64,000 nucleotides of DNA from Scleroderma bovista. Taxonomy: Eukaryota > Basidiomycota > Agaricomycetes > Boletales > Sclerodermataceae. Made by a program: the position numbers and the translations under genes. Positions 1 to 11,476 of this stretch are shown one piece after another (position 1 is the stretch's first letter; each line of letters starts with the position of its first letter). Where the stretch lies: the NCBI GenBank assembly GCA_037178675.1, contig JAYMGJ010000281.1, positions 1-64,000 on the forward strand. Direction: 5' to 3'. The notes beneath the pieces are model-generated. The model was not told the DNA's origin, searched no databases, and worked only from the letters and a program-made list of their open reading frames with translations.

Positions 1-1844
1 AATCCCTCGACCTGGGAGAAGCCTTTTGCTACTAAGCGGGCTTTCTTGTGGCCATCTGACTTTACGTCGAAGACCCATCAATTCTTTATGACCTTCCGGT
101 CTCGGGGACGGTCAACTAGCTCAAAGACTTTGCGCTTTCGCAGCACATCGAGCTCTTCTTGGCAAGCAAGTCGCCAGAGTTTCTGCTCAGCTTGGGGTAG
201 GCGAGCAATGTCCTTATAGGACCAGTTGCGGACGCTCTCGTATTGAGGGTCGCGGGTTTTGAGAGCTTTGCCCATCAGATAACGGACTAGGTTTGCTCCC
301 CCTTCCTCGCACATCTTTTGCACATCTTCCTCACTGGGCATTGCAGAGGTGTTGGGGAAACCACCAGGGATATGGTCTGGTGTGTCCAGTTGTGGGGGCC
401 TAGGGGCCTCACCCACTGTTTCTCGCCATTGAGAGGCACTTTTGATATCCCGGAGTTGCTCGACGGGATGTCGCTGCTCACCATACATGTTACCGGGGCG
501 CAATGGCGCTCTACATTCATGTTGGGGGCGGGCAGGGATATTCACTGTAGGAGGTCGCGGCACATTCTGGCGGCGTTCAGCTCGGCCAGGGCGCTGCGGT
601 GCTGGAGGTGGTGGATTTCTCGCCGGTGAAGACGTTCTCAGTGCCGGTGGAGGCACTGGAGATGGCGTACAGGGAGGATTTATTTGACTAGGCTCTTCCT
701 CAGGAGCCTGGGGTTCCTCGCGCTTTGGATTGTCATCCTGCGCTTGGGGATGTGGGTAGCCATGGTCGTGTTCCACATCATCATCACTGTCGGTATCATC
801 AGGGGGATTCCCTGGTCGATCAGTGGCTGGTTTCGGATTTACCCTTCTGAAAGGGTTCTCGAGAGGTTCGCGCATGTTTTTGGGGCAGTGAGGGAAATGA
901 CGCTCGTCAAAGACGGTGTGGGCACCGGTAAACACTGCATTGGTGGAGCGCATAAACAAGAAGTTGCGCTCATTGCCAGGGGCAACACCGACATAAGTCA
1001 TAAGCTCTGACTTGGGAGCCATCTTATTTGCTCTAGCCATTGCTGGGAGATATACAAATGCTCCACAGCCAAACACATGTAGGTGGTCGATGTTAGGCAT
1101 CTCCCCCTTAAGCATTTCGTGGGGGGTGCGCCATCGCAGGTGAGCTACTGGAGTATGGTTGTAAATGTGGGTTGCGTGAGCGAACGCAAATTCCCACCAG
1201 GAGTCAGGAATGCAGGCTTGATGCCGCATAGACTCGGCTTTATCCATGAGAGTGCGCCCTAAACGCTCGGCGCAGCCATTCTGCATGGGGGTTCTTGGAG
1301 CACTTTGATATATTTTGATTCCTTTCTCAAGGAGTGCTCGATCAAACAGATCAGATTTGTATTCTCCGCCGGCATTGGACATCCATCCAATGACATGCGT
1401 ATCATGTTGGACGCACACCATTTCGAGGAAATCTTTGGCAGCCGTAATCGCTGCAGCTTTAGAGCGAAGAGGCATAGTCCAGGCGTGAGAGGTATAGTTG
1501 TCGTAGAAGGTGATATCATATTTGAATTTCTGGTACGACGTAACCAGGAAGGATTTGAGATCAGAGTGCACCAGCTCAAAGGGCTTGGAAGCACGTCTTT
1601 CATTCTCTGGGAAAGCTCGATTGGGCATCTTGCCAAGAGCACATCCAGGGCAAACACAGTCCTCAGTAGGAAAGTGGATCTCCGGAAAGCACTGTGTATG
1701 CTTTTGCACGCGTCGGAGTACTTCCTTTGAGGGGTGCCCGAATCTCTGGTGCATAATGTCATAATCGACTTTCCTCACGGAGGCGATATAGTTAGATCTA
1801 ATTATCGGGATAGATCTAATCCCGAAAATGATGTTGCGATTGTC
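1..1844 (-). pseudogene. Copia copy 1 pol: integrase and start of reverse transcriptase
   Basis: The translation has a GAG-pre-integrase zinc-binding region (H-x-R-F-G-H-P near the start, then C-V-C-P-G-C) followed by the integrase core. The catalytic acidic residues appear in HSDLKS, near GWMSNAGGEY (the usual D is N here) and in the NGCAERLGRTL segment. A proline-rich linker follows and then the RT entry KVIKN. The long reading frame runs from 1778 to a TGA at 78-80. Copia proteins normally have an arginine there (KNRWVFDVK), and copy 2 has the same TGA. The product would integrate retrotransposon cDNA, but the D to N change and the stop argue that this copy is dead. Confidence 0.9.
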
Positions 1845-3155
1845 TTATGGGTCTGGTCCAAACCATAGGCGTTCAGCTTTATGAATGAGGCTAATACCTC
1901 GCTTATCGCCAGTGACTTTGTAATTACACTGGAGCATTTTGCCCATAGAAATAAGGTGTGCAGTAGCGCCTGGCATATGGAGCACTTGGGTGAGTGTAAT
2001 GACTTTCTCATCCCCAGAGTTGTGGTCTAGGCACCAGAGTAATACTGTGCCAATGCCAGCAATTAGTGCTACACCATTAGCCGTTTTGGTGTAGTGCGCT
2101 CGCTTTAGCGCATTATAGGAGGCGAAATCGCCTATGTCACCAGTGAAGTGGCGTGATGCGCCAGAGTCTAGGAGCCAGAAGGCACCAGATAGTTCGCTAT
2201 CATCAACCATTTTTCCCTTACAGCCAGCACAGCATGCATTATTCAAACACAAACAAATATATGCATTACTCGAGACACAACACGACAAATTGTAGTTACT
2301 GCTTGCTATATACAGTGCCGGCATGAAGCGCACATGTAAAGGGAGCGTGTCAGTGTTGGTCAGCACATGTGCAGAAGGTACTTGCCTGAAGAGGCTGGCC
2401 TCTGTGCCCATCACCATTGATGTTGTGTTGTAGTGGTCGAGGACCATTGCATTGATCTTGTCAAACTCGTCATCGGCAAAGGGCTCATGGGCGAACGGTT
2501 CATCATCCCCAAGGGAGATGGCATCCTCCTCATACATCATGATGCACTCCTCAAGACGAGGGCGCTTCAGCAAGGAGGGACCCGCCTCGGGCTGGTCCAG
2601 GTTCACACTTGCCAACGACACAACTTGGTCGAGGGTGCGGATGGTCTGGCAGGAGGGCTCTACCCCCAAGCAGTGTGCCAAGTCGAAGGCCTTGATGGTA
2701 TTTTCAAATGTGGGGGGGCTGTAGTGGGCAGCACCAGGAGTGTGAGCCAAAGCACGAGGGTCAATGGTGGGCTCTGGTCCATCGTAGTGGACGTAAGTAG
2801 CGAAGGCGGCTTGTTGGGCGTTCTTGCAGCAAGTGCGAGCCTTTTTGCTGCCATGTCGAGTGTGGCCTCCCTGTCCCTGGGCAGGAGTGTTTCCGCTTGC
2901 ACAGACGTCCTTAACGTTGTCGAGGTTCGAGACTGCAACCTGGATCGAGGGGGCTAGGCACAAGGTGATGTTACCGAGTGCTCTTCCAGTGTTGTCGTCC
3001 CACTCCTTTCGGTCATCATGACCGGCAACGGGTTGCATCGTTGAATAAACATACCATTGGCCTTGTGCCTGAAGGTAGGCCTGCATAGAGGTGTGCCACT
3101 GCTGCCAGTTGGAGCCAGTGAACACAGGAACCATCTTGTCGAGAGCGCTGGACAT
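1845..3155 (-). pseudogene. Copia copy 1 gag-protease
   Basis: The start is placed at ATG 3155, matching MSS-LDKMVP of copy 2 (start 45403). The N-terminal part is a UBN2/gag-type domain (FTGSNWQQWHTSMQAYL). The aspartic protease active site is visible as LLDSGASRHF, and a GAG-pre-integrase segment follows. Relative to copy 2, about 440 bp of gag (equivalent to roughly 44715-45155) is missing near 2905-2920, and the frame happens to stay open. A TAA at 1845-1847 (DP-stop-DN) interrupts the frame before integrase, where copy 2 reads GAA. Gag forms the virus-like particle, and the deletion removes most of that domain. Confidence 0.88.
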
Positions 3156-3523
3156 GGTGATATGTTGGGAGTCAACGGAGTCAGCAAATGAATGCGACAA
3201 TGGACAAGCAAGAAAAGAAGAAACACCTGAGTGCTAGTGAAAGCACTTCTGTCAACAGCTAACTCATGACTAGGTCATGCCAGTGCAAGTCGTCGACGAT
3301 GTTCGCCATGGTTGGCGCAAGTCATCGACGAACTTCGCCTGTGGCAATACAGGTGCTCAAATAGGAGCTCACTGTCTGGTGCAAGTCATTGACCGACTTC
3401 GCCCTGTGGCTGTGCAGGGGCTCAGCTAGGAGCTCACTGTGGTCCACAGCGTCAAGCTAGTTAAAGCAATGCTCAGGGAGCTGGAGCGCTGTCTGGTGCA
3501 TTGCTGCACACAGTGCGCTCACA

Positions 3524-3535
3524 GGGCTCATAACC
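3524..3535 (-). other. Primer binding site of Copia copy 1 (half-tRNA type)
   Basis: Directly inside the 5' LTR the element reads GGTTATGAGCCC on the minus strand. This is complementary to the anticodon-arm sequence GGGCTCATAACC of initiator methionine tRNA, not to a tRNA 3' end. Drosophila copia is known to be primed by such a 5' half of tRNA-iMet. The same 12 bases occur in copy 2 at 45775-45786. Confidence 0.8.
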
Positions 3536-3823
3536 TGTTGAAGCAATACCTATATATGTAGAGGAACTGCTACTCCAACTCACCTGTTGGGTGGAGTGCA
3601 CAACCTGAGATGGTAGTGGTAGCTGGTTAAGAGCTGTTATATTATATAAGCGATGTCCGCTGTTTATATACAACAAATAGTGTGATGCATGACTGTGACG
3701 TGTGACGTGTGACATGTAACATCTACTCTAAAGAGGACTATTACTAAGTCTACACTAATATGGGTCGCAATCTTGTGCGCACTTCGTCGACGGTTTATGC
3801 CGGGTGCACGTGCAACTTCAACA
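3536..3823 (-). repeat. Copia 5' LTR, copy 1 (288 bp)
   Basis: The LTR has the ends TGTTGAAG and CTTCAACA, perfect 8-bp inverted termini with the canonical TG...CA. It is closely similar to the LTRs at 36786-37046 and 45787-46061. The right flank starts CCCAG; the matching left flank lies outside the window, so the target duplication cannot be checked. Confidence 0.92.
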
Positions 3824-5001
3824 CCCAGCACCATGACAGTTATTCCCCCCACTTTATAGTGCTATTAGGAAGAAGAACCCTCTCTTGTTCTTTCCCAGAA
3901 GAGAGCTTGTCAAGGGAGCCCATGGTTGCGCTTCAGTGGCGCTAGAACACATGCACTATACCTTAGTGTATGCTGACCCCCCAAAAAGACCTCTGGACCC
4001 CTGGTACCCTTCTTGTGGCTGTTTTGTCTCGGATCAATCCCCCTATTAATCTCAGATCTTCCCCATTGTTGTCCCATCAACTTTCTGATGGTACACAGCC
4101 CCCCATCAAACTTCTTAGGCTGTGCATCAATGACTCCTTCTGCTGTGCAGTGACTCATCCCTTGCTTACTGATGCTCTCTTGTCATCAGTATTACTCTAT
4201 CCCTTTCGCATTTTTGATATATTACTCAGCTGATGACTCACTCCCTTACCAATCAATCTTGTGATGCAGCTTACTCATTCCTTTACTCAGCAGCTTATTC
4301 ATGCTTCCTATGCTTACTCATTCCTGCTTATCCCTTGCTTACTGATCACTTACAAACCCCTTACAAAGCTCTTACCAATCCTTGACAAATTCTGCTTACT
4401 CCCTTCTCTTTTTGTACTTTAATGCTGTGCCCCCCCATGTATTTAAACCCCTGGGCTCAGCCCAGTGAAAAAAAGACCCAATTGCACGAAATTATCCCTC
4501 TCTCAGACTCTCTCAGTCAGTATCCCCTCAGCTCTTTGAGTCTTGTAGGCTTCAGTGAAGGTCTAAAGACTCTGATATTCAAGTTTTATTCAATCTATTC
4601 AAGTCCAAGTATTTCTCTAGGCTCAAGCGGAGTCTAGCCTGTCTATCCTTCATATCCCATTGCTTCTGGACATCAGGAGCCCCCTTGCCCCTTTGCTGTA
4701 CCAACCTCTAGGTGTAGTATTGCTGTTTCAGTCCCAGTCAACCCAATCCCCGCTTTGACACTTCCTAGGCTTTAGGAAGAGTCCAGACCCCTATCCCCTT
4801 CATCATCTATTGCTCCTGTACCCCAGGAGTATCCTGCATCATCGTCTGCATCACCCTGTTGGTGTAGATCCCCTTCCCCCCTCCTCAGCACATCCTCTCT
4901 GGACACCGTGGAGGTAAACCACCACTCACACATTTTCGTAGTCCTTTGTTGGTGTTGTGTTTGGGTTATTACTCTGACCCAAATCCACACTTTGACTCAC
5001 A
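3824..5001 (+). repeat. Solo-LTR-like element, subfamily B, right part (B1)
   Basis: This stretch is nearly identical to 27661-28847, the right 1.2 kb of a full subfamily B copy, and ends with the same GACTCACA terminus. Its left part must lie beyond Copia copy 1, which inserted into it. It contains a TATA-like sequence (gtatttaaa near 4438) and pyrimidine-rich downstream sequence typical of LTR promoters. It has no coding capacity of its own. Confidence 0.85.
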
Positions 5002-5314
5002 CTGTGTGGGACGTCTGATTCAGATAAGATGGCAGAGCTAGGTGGAGTGGATGGTGAGCTCTGATCAGAGTGTGGAAAAACCAGGACTGTCTGAATGAGA
5101 TGGATTGCGATTCTGGGTGGAGGGCAAGCTGAGGGTCGGGAGGAACTTACTGCATGCTGACTAAAGTGCTTGAACCTCATGTTGTAGCACATTGGAGTAC
5201 ATAGTGTGCAGTAACAAATTCAAAATTAAGCTATATACAATGTGGTGAAGAAGAGACAAATTGAAAGAGGATGGTGTAATAACATGGGCTACTCAATTCT
5301 TCCCTGAAGGACCA
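5002..5314. other. Unassigned DNA between solo LTR B1 and the foldback element
   Basis: No credible gene is seen here. It may be 3' flanking DNA of the truncated hAT element whose transposase remnant lies on the far side of the foldback (22958-24258, minus strand), because the foldback inserted immediately downstream of that gene. Confidence 0.4.
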
Positions 5315-8027
5315 CATCAGGAAACCCACAACTTTACTGAATGTCTGAAAACACCTGATGTTCTGATACTGTTTTGCTGATTTTGTCTGATCACTCTGAT
5401 ATTCTGTTGCTGCATATCTGACCATGCTGATTGTAGTATCTGCTGAGAGTTGGGACATCTGTGATTCTGATGGACCTGATACATCTGAACAGACACTATA
5501 CCTGAACTCCTGTATACCTGACACATCTGAGCAGGCACTATACCTGACCTCCTGTATACCTGATACAACTGAATGAACACTATACCTGACTTTCTGTAAC
5601 TCTGATAATACTAATATGCTGTATATCAGGAAAGCTGGTTGGATGAGGTACTGGATGACCAAAGGTCAGAATAGTAGACTGCTAGAATAGCAGCGGAGCT
5701 GTTTTTCTGATTGCTGATTTGCTGTCATCAGAAGAATCAGACAATCAGAGGAACTAGACAATCAGACAATCAGACAATCCACAAATCAGACAATCAGACA
5801 AATCAGGAAATCAGGAAATCAGACAACCAGGCAATCAGACAAATCAGAAAATCTGCAAATCAGACAATCAGACAAATCAGGAAATCCACAAATTGGACAA
5901 TCAGAAGAATCTTCAATCAGAAAATCAGAAGAATCAGGCAATCAGACAAATCAGAGGATCAGAATAATTGACCCATAGTAAATTAGGATATCCAATGTTC
6001 AGTAGTTCATACCTACCAGATGGTCAGAATAGTAGGCCTGTAGTAAATTAGGATATCCAACTTTCAGTAGCTCATGCCTACCAGACAATCAGAATAGCAT
6101 TACCTTTGTAAATTAGGATGTTTAGGTATTCCCTACTACTAGTTACTCAGTCTATCAGCAAGTCCATCAGGAAGATTACAGGTCTTTTAATTTGGCCTTA
6201 ATTCTATTGATTTACTTGGCCATCTTGAGTTACTAGGTTAAGCAAGACAAATATATTTGCATTAGGTACACTAGGTATACAAGTAATCTACTGGATAAAA
6301 TATGTTGCCATCAACAGTGGTGGCCATGCAGTCATTATCATCAGTCGGTTGCCGCCGTTGTCGTTGTCATCGATGTTGGTGGTGGTAGTCACCGTCGGTG
6401 TCGCTGCAGGTGGTGGTTGGTGTTGTCAGTGGTAGATTGTGGACGTGGTGAGGGGGTGCTTACCATTGAATAGGGTGATGACCCCCACTGTCGTCATCAT
6501 CGTCACTGGGAGTGGTGATGGTTGATGCTGTCAGTGGTGGGCTGTAGATGATGTGATGCGGGTGCTTACCATTGACAGATTGGGGGTGGTTGTCATCATG
6601 TGGCCACAGCCGTCATCGTCGTTGTCGTCGCTGGGGGTGGTGGTTGATGTTGTGAGTGGTGGGCTGTAGATGACGTGGTGAGGGGGTGCTTACCGTGACG
6701 GCGTTGGGAATTGTTGTTGTCATTGTTGCAGGAGGTGGTCATGGTTGGCATCATCAGTGGTGGGCTGCGGACGGCGTGGTAAGGGGGTGCTTACCTGTGG
6801 TTGACGATTGACAGCGCTGGGGGTGGTCAGCGGTGTCATCGCCAGTGTGGGGTGTGGGCTGGAGGAACCTGAGACTTGGAAAATTTTGGTTGGAGTGTTG
6901 TGATTTGTAAGTCTGAGTCGATTGCTGACAACACTTCCAACTACTGCACTGACGACCACTCCCCATACCACAACGCGGCCGCCAGCACCACCCCCATCCA
7001 TGATGACAACAACCATCCATGGCCACCCCCAGCAGTGTCAATGGTAAGCACCCTCTTACTACGTCGTCTGCAGCCCATCACTGACGACACCAACCACCAC
7101 CATCTCACCAACGATGACAACAACAATGGCCCTGGCCACCACCACCATCCACAATGACGGCGGTGGCAGCCACAGCCATCCCCTCCAGTGACCATGACCA
7201 CGACATGGTAGCCAGCACCACTCCCATTGGTGACGACAATGACAACTATCGCTAGCAACCATGACAACAATGATCGCCAATGCCATCAATGGTAAGCACC
7301 TCACCACGTCATCTACAGCCCACCACTCACAACATCAACCACCATCACCCCCAGCGATGACGACAATGATGGCTGTGGCCACACAATGATGACCACCCCC
7401 AACCCGTCAATGGTAAGCACCCCCATCACATCGTCTACAGCCCATCACTCACAACACCAACCACCACCACCCCCAGCGACGATGACGACGACGGCCGTGT
7501 CCATGGCCCTAGTCAATGGTAAGCGACCCCTCACCATGTCCACAACCCACCACTGACAATGCCAACCACCATCACCCGCAGCGAGGACAGAGATGATGAT
7601 GACTGTGGCCACCATCCACGATGATGATGATACCATCTGTCCATGCAATATTAACACGGTGGGTCACCACCACCATCAATGTTGATGACCGACGGCAATC
7701 AACCCACCACTATCACCACTGATGACATGGCCACCACTGTTGATGGTGGCAACATATTTTATCCAGTAGATTACTTGTATACCTAGTGTACCTAATGCAA
7801 ATATATTTGTCTTGCTTAACCTAGTAACTCAAGATGGCCAAGTAAATCAATAGAATTAAGGCCAAATTAAAAGACCTGTAATCTTCCTGATGGACTTGCT
7901 GATAGACTGAGTAACTAGTAGTAGGGAATACCTAAACATCCTAATTTACAAAGGTAATGCTATTCTGATTGTCTGGTAGGCATGAGCTACTGAAAGTTGG
8001 ATATCCTAATTTACTACAGGCCTACTA
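5315..8027. mobile_element. Giant foldback element FB1: left arm, centre and inner right arm
   Basis: FB1 starts CATCAGGAAACCC at 5315, and the inverted terminus ends at 22918. The arms contain, going inwards: CAGGTATACAGG-type repeats (about 5340-5600), an AATCAGACA repeat tract (about 5720-5970), a duplicated unit of about 60 bp (GTAAATTAGGATATCCAA, 5977-6110), and a shared ctggataaaatatgttgcc segment. The centre (about 6300-7750) is made of degenerate GTGGTGG/CACCACC minisatellite with the symmetry axis near 6900. A CA dinucleotide flanks both ends (5313-5314 and 22919-22920). The right arm is interrupted at 8026 by the Plavaka element. Long two-stranded reading frames here are repeat artefacts. 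Confidence 0.85.
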
Positions 8028-8038
8028 CATCAGCAAAC
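8028..8038 (+). repeat. Plavaka left terminal inverted repeat
   Basis: CATCAGCAAAC matches the reverse complement of 22152-22162. Both sides continue into related GGCCC/AGCCC sequence and then into regions with scattered AGTACT-type subterminal motifs. Confidence 0.8.
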
Positions 8039-8385
8039 TGGCCCTTTTGGTTAGCCGAAGCTCCAGCATTTTGGACACATTAGCCGAGCGCCAAGCCCAG
8101 CCCAACCCAGCCCAGGCCCACACAGGCTTACCCACACTGTCAACACCCACTACTTCCACCTACAGGCCAGGTAAGTGACTTGAGTCGCTGGTTACTACTA
8201 GGCTAGTACTGTACAAATACTGATTACTACTGCTATACTAATCATTGCACTCAGTGGCGAGACACCCAGTGGACACGACTCACAGACTCATTCCCACAGC
8301 GGATTCAATTGAGCTGCATGACTTCCACGACTGATAGTACACCCTGCCCTTGCGACATTGAACCTTTGGTCACAAAGAAGTTGAC

Positions 8386-9105
8386 TCACAACAGTACTAA
8401 TTTGCAACTAGCAGTACTAGTAGTGATACTAATATGATACGATGGAAGAAGTATAGTAGTACTATACAAATAATAGTACTCTGCTAATCTAAGACAACAT
8501 CGAGAGCGGATGAAGTTGGTATACCTGCCACATGCTGGTAAGATAAATGCATTCAATTCATCAAAACAAAAATACCTACTAGCTTGAGCACGGGACAGCC
8601 AAGACTCTCGCATTGCATACTCCATTGCGACTGATTGGCCACTCTGCCTGATGGTCAGGCAGACCTGACCAACAAATTCATCCGCCGTATAAAGATCCTT
8701 CTCCGCCCGCTCGAGTAAGATGCGATTGAGCTGCAAGGTGATAGTGTTGCGGTGTACGATTTCATGGGCGAGATCCTTCCGTATGAGAGAGATCTGATGA
8801 TCACTTTGAGCCACCTCTAATAAGAGGTAGGCTTCCATGCTACTGCATGGAGAGGGAACCAGGTGCACGTAGGATTCCACTCCCAGCTCAGACTGAAATT
8901 TACCATTAGAGTAGGGAGAACAGCATGTAACATGATCTACACACCTTTGAGTCTGAGGATTCAAGTGCATCAGCTTTGGCTGGTGATTTCCAAAGATGTT
9001 GGTGGTATTCTGGAGAAATCATTGTAGTGTGATAGGGTTCTGCAACCGGAGAGAAGTGAAAGACAGTGTTGTCAGACTCTCTACTGAGTTTCTGAAGGTG
9101 ATCGT
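8386..9105 (-). pseudogene. Plavaka accessory ORF, main part (disrupted by LTR A1)
   Basis: On the minus strand a protein starting MDSRTMHPHDHLQKL at 11476 is cut after codon HP by the 2.3-kb LTR A1 and resumes at 9105. A 50-60 nt GT-AG intron (GTGTGTAG...TTTCAG) near 8901-8957 joins SSDSK to SELGVES. The continuation is rich in L, E and R and predicted helical (SLIRKDLAHEIVHRN, LLERAEKDLYTADEF). Another intron probably starts after RAQAS near 8580. I do not recognise the family. The head-to-head arrangement with the transposase (about 130 bp between start codons) suggests it belongs to the transposon rather than the host. Confidence 0.5.
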
Positions 9106-11447
9106 TGTCACGCACCAAACGTGTTTGGTACTGTGGACATGGAGAAAGTTAGCCGATGAAACTAATGCGAAGAACGCACACCCAAGATCTGTTGAAAGAT
9201 TGTCCCGACTTGAGGGATACAGACAGCCCTCGCTATCCATATCACGCAAAGTCATGACTATCCTTATGCGAAGGATGAATACAAGCTTGTCATAGCCATC
9301 TATCGCACAAGAATGACTATCCTGGAGCAAGAGATGAATGCCATCGTCTGGCAGTCATCCCTCGCACAAGAACCGCCAAGAAGCAGAAGAATCCAAGGAT
9401 TGGTGATCATTTCAGTATGAGAGAGGAATGCAACCTACTGCAGTCCAACTCCCATACCAGAACAACCAAAGAAGCAGAAGAAACGATAGAGAAACAAAGG
9501 AGAAAAGGAAGAATCATTTTCAGCACCCAAATGTCAAATTTAGGCGCCCAGTGCCGGCATTCCGATATTTTGAATAGCTCCGCCATTTTTGAAGCTATCA
9601 ATCATGTGACTATACCATAATGGAGCCTAGACCGTGGTCTATCTGCCTTCAAGTTCCGACGTAAATCCGTTCATTTCCCACGGAGATATTCCACCCGCAA
9701 TCCAGACACCCACTTCATCACTCACTATGGAGTCCGCATTTTCTCTGGAACGTTTCTCCGCTATTGCAGCAGACCTCAACTATGTCCTGCTCTTGGGACA
9801 GCCTCTCCCTGAGCTCCTGTGTACTGTCTGGTACATATCTTCCCAGCCTGCTCCCTCAGTCCCTCTTGTTCTCGGTCAGCGCATTCTCCTTGTCAGTCCC
9901 GCGTCACGCACATACTTTGGTCGTCTCAAGTCTATCGTTAGACTTGAAAATTCATACCTGGTCGTCTCTGTGTCTCCTGAGTCCTCTGCATATGGTCCTT
10001 TCATCCCAGAGTCCTGTCACATCCATCTCCCTCTATCATTCATCTCGCTTCCCTGGACACGTCGAATCCGCTACTTGCGATTCTCTTCCCTGCTATCCCG
10101 CAACAAACACGAATGAAACAGTGCTCTAGAACCCTTCTTAGGAGCCATAATAGAGTACAGAACCTTCCCCTTACTGCTCAAGGGAAGACTGCACTTCGGG
10201 AGCACCAAATTTCGCGTTTTTGCTCTACAGAAGCTCAATCCAAGGGATTTGTGACACTCTGTGACCAGCTGTGACTCTACTTGTCATTCCAGGCCCCCTG
10301 ACACTGCTCTTCTGGTCGGATCAATTCTTTTATTATCCCCCAGCCACTCCCATCAGTGGCACTGCTTCAGAAGCTCATCTCCAGATCTAAAGTTCAATAA
10401 ATCATAGGTTGTGCTTCCCTTCTTTCTGAGTCACACAGAGTCACTCTGGCTCACTCTGACTCACTCTGCTGCGCATTATTCATCCCCTCTTGGCATTACT
10501 AATCCCCATTACTCCCCTTACCAATCACTTACCAATCATCCTTCAAATCATGCTTATCATGCTGCTTATCAATTCATGACTCATGCCCCTATGATTCATA
10601 TGCATTATGTCATCGCATATGCTCATTTAGCTTCGATCTACTCATCCCCTGCTTTCCCCCCCTCTCTTTTGGGCCCCATGCAATGATTTTTCCATATTCT
10701 TGGTTATACACCCCTTTTTACCTATGTTTTTGCTCTTTCCCTTGGCTCAGCAGCTTGTTCAGGCTCTCCCCATCGATGACTCAGCCTGATTACACTGCTT
10801 ATCAATTGCTTACCAATTTCTTACCAATCTCTTACCAAGCACTTAGTCATTTGTGCTTACAGGGCCACAGCCCCTCCTGTATATAAACCAGCAGCCAAAG
10901 GCTGCAAGGAAGTGTCTGCTTCCCCCTCAATAAAGCGACCACATTCACTCTCCCTCACTGTCTATAAGCTCTATCTCTGTCTTTGGACTTGTAGGTCACT
11001 CAGTGCTGGCCTAAAGCTCCTATATTGCTGTTTATCAGATATATCTTGTATCTGATCATTTCTCTAGGCTCAAGTGCAGTCTAGCATCACTGTCCACTCT
11101 ATCCCATCACTGTCCATCGCATTCTTGAAGCAGGAACTGTCCCCTTGCTTCCCCTCTGCTCCATCACTGCTGTTACACCCCTGTCATCAATCTATCATCG
11201 CTTTTCTATCCCAGGACTCTTCCTAACCACTGTGGTAGGCTGAAGAGGAGTCAATACCATCCCCAGTCGCATCTATTCCCCATCAGAAGCCCTTCCCTTC
11301 CCTCCTGCATCCTGCCTGAAGGCGTGCAGCACATCCCCCTGAGGAGATTAAATACCAGAAACACAAAGGAAGACCACCACTCGCATATTGCTGTCATTTG
11401 GTGTTGGTTGTTGGTTGTTCTGACCTCTTCCCTCACTTAGGCGCACA
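9106..11447 (+). repeat. Long solo LTR, subfamily A copy 1 (A1)
   Basis: The 2342-bp unit begins TGTCACGCACCAAAC and ends GGCGCACA. It is flanked by a 4-bp duplication TCGT (9102-9105 and 11448-11451). It contains a TATA box (gtatataaa near 10880) and AATAAA signals shortly after, as in an LTR. It is almost colinear with A2 at 41903-44562. It splits the accessory ORF of the Plavaka element. No internal retrotransposon genes are attached, so it is best read as a solo LTR, although an LTR above 2 kb is unusual. Confidence 0.82.
9727..10116 (+). CDS. Conserved 129-aa ORF inside LTR A1
   Basis: The ORF starts ATG 9727 (MESAFSLERFSAIAADL) and ends TGA 10116. The same 130-codon frame is intact in A2 (42523-42912) and in A4 (12335-12724, minus), with only scattered amino-acid changes. 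A diverged, frameshifted copy lies in B3 (27275 onward). The protein has a hydrophobic middle (VPLVLGQRILLVSPAS) and no motif I recognise. It could be a real LTR-encoded product, or chance openness in young copies. The three intact frames and preserved start favour the first, but expression is unknown. Confidence 0.45.
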   Translation: MESAFSLERFSAIAADLNYVLLLGQPLPELLCTVWYISSQPAPSVPLVLGQRILLVSPASRTYFGRLKSIVRLENSYLVVSVSPESSAYGPFIPESCHIHLPLSFISLPWTRRIRYLRFSSLLSRNKHE

Positions 11448-11476
11448 TCGTGCGGATGCATGGTACGGGAATCCAT
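11448..11476 (-). pseudogene. Plavaka accessory ORF, first codons
   Basis: This is the N-terminal MDSRTMHP segment of the accessory ORF, separated from the rest by LTR A1. The ATG is at 11474-11476. The interval 11477-11608 between it and the transposase ATG (11609) would be a shared bidirectional promoter. Confidence 0.5.

Larger units (their letters stand above)
1..3823 (-). mobile_element. Ty1/Copia LTR retrotransposon, copy 1 (left part outside window)
   Basis: This is a Copia-order element read on the minus strand. From right to left it shows the 5' LTR, a primer binding site, gag, an aspartic protease motif, integrase and the very start of reverse transcriptase, where the window ends. 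Base 1 corresponds to about 39142 in copy 2 (36786-46061), so the remaining RT, RNase H and 3' LTR lie to the left. Its right LTR end abuts positions 3824 onward, which belong to a different LTR family (compare 27661 onward), so the element inserted into an older solo LTR. It is not autonomous because the coding region has stops and a gag deletion. Confidence 0.93.

Noticed and set aside
4991..5001. The B1 right end as a boundary of an active full-length retrotransposon
   Set aside because: No internal gag or pol belonging to this LTR family is attached on either side; it behaves as a solo LTR.
6300..7750. Several overlapping reading frames of 60-110 codons on both strands
   Set aside because: They are by-products of degenerate GTGGTGG/CACCACC repeats in the foldback centre, with no domain and mirrored on the other strand.
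10395..10400. AATAAA near 10395 as the polyadenylation signal of a host gene
   Set aside because: It repeats at the same position in LTR A2, so it is an LTR feature.
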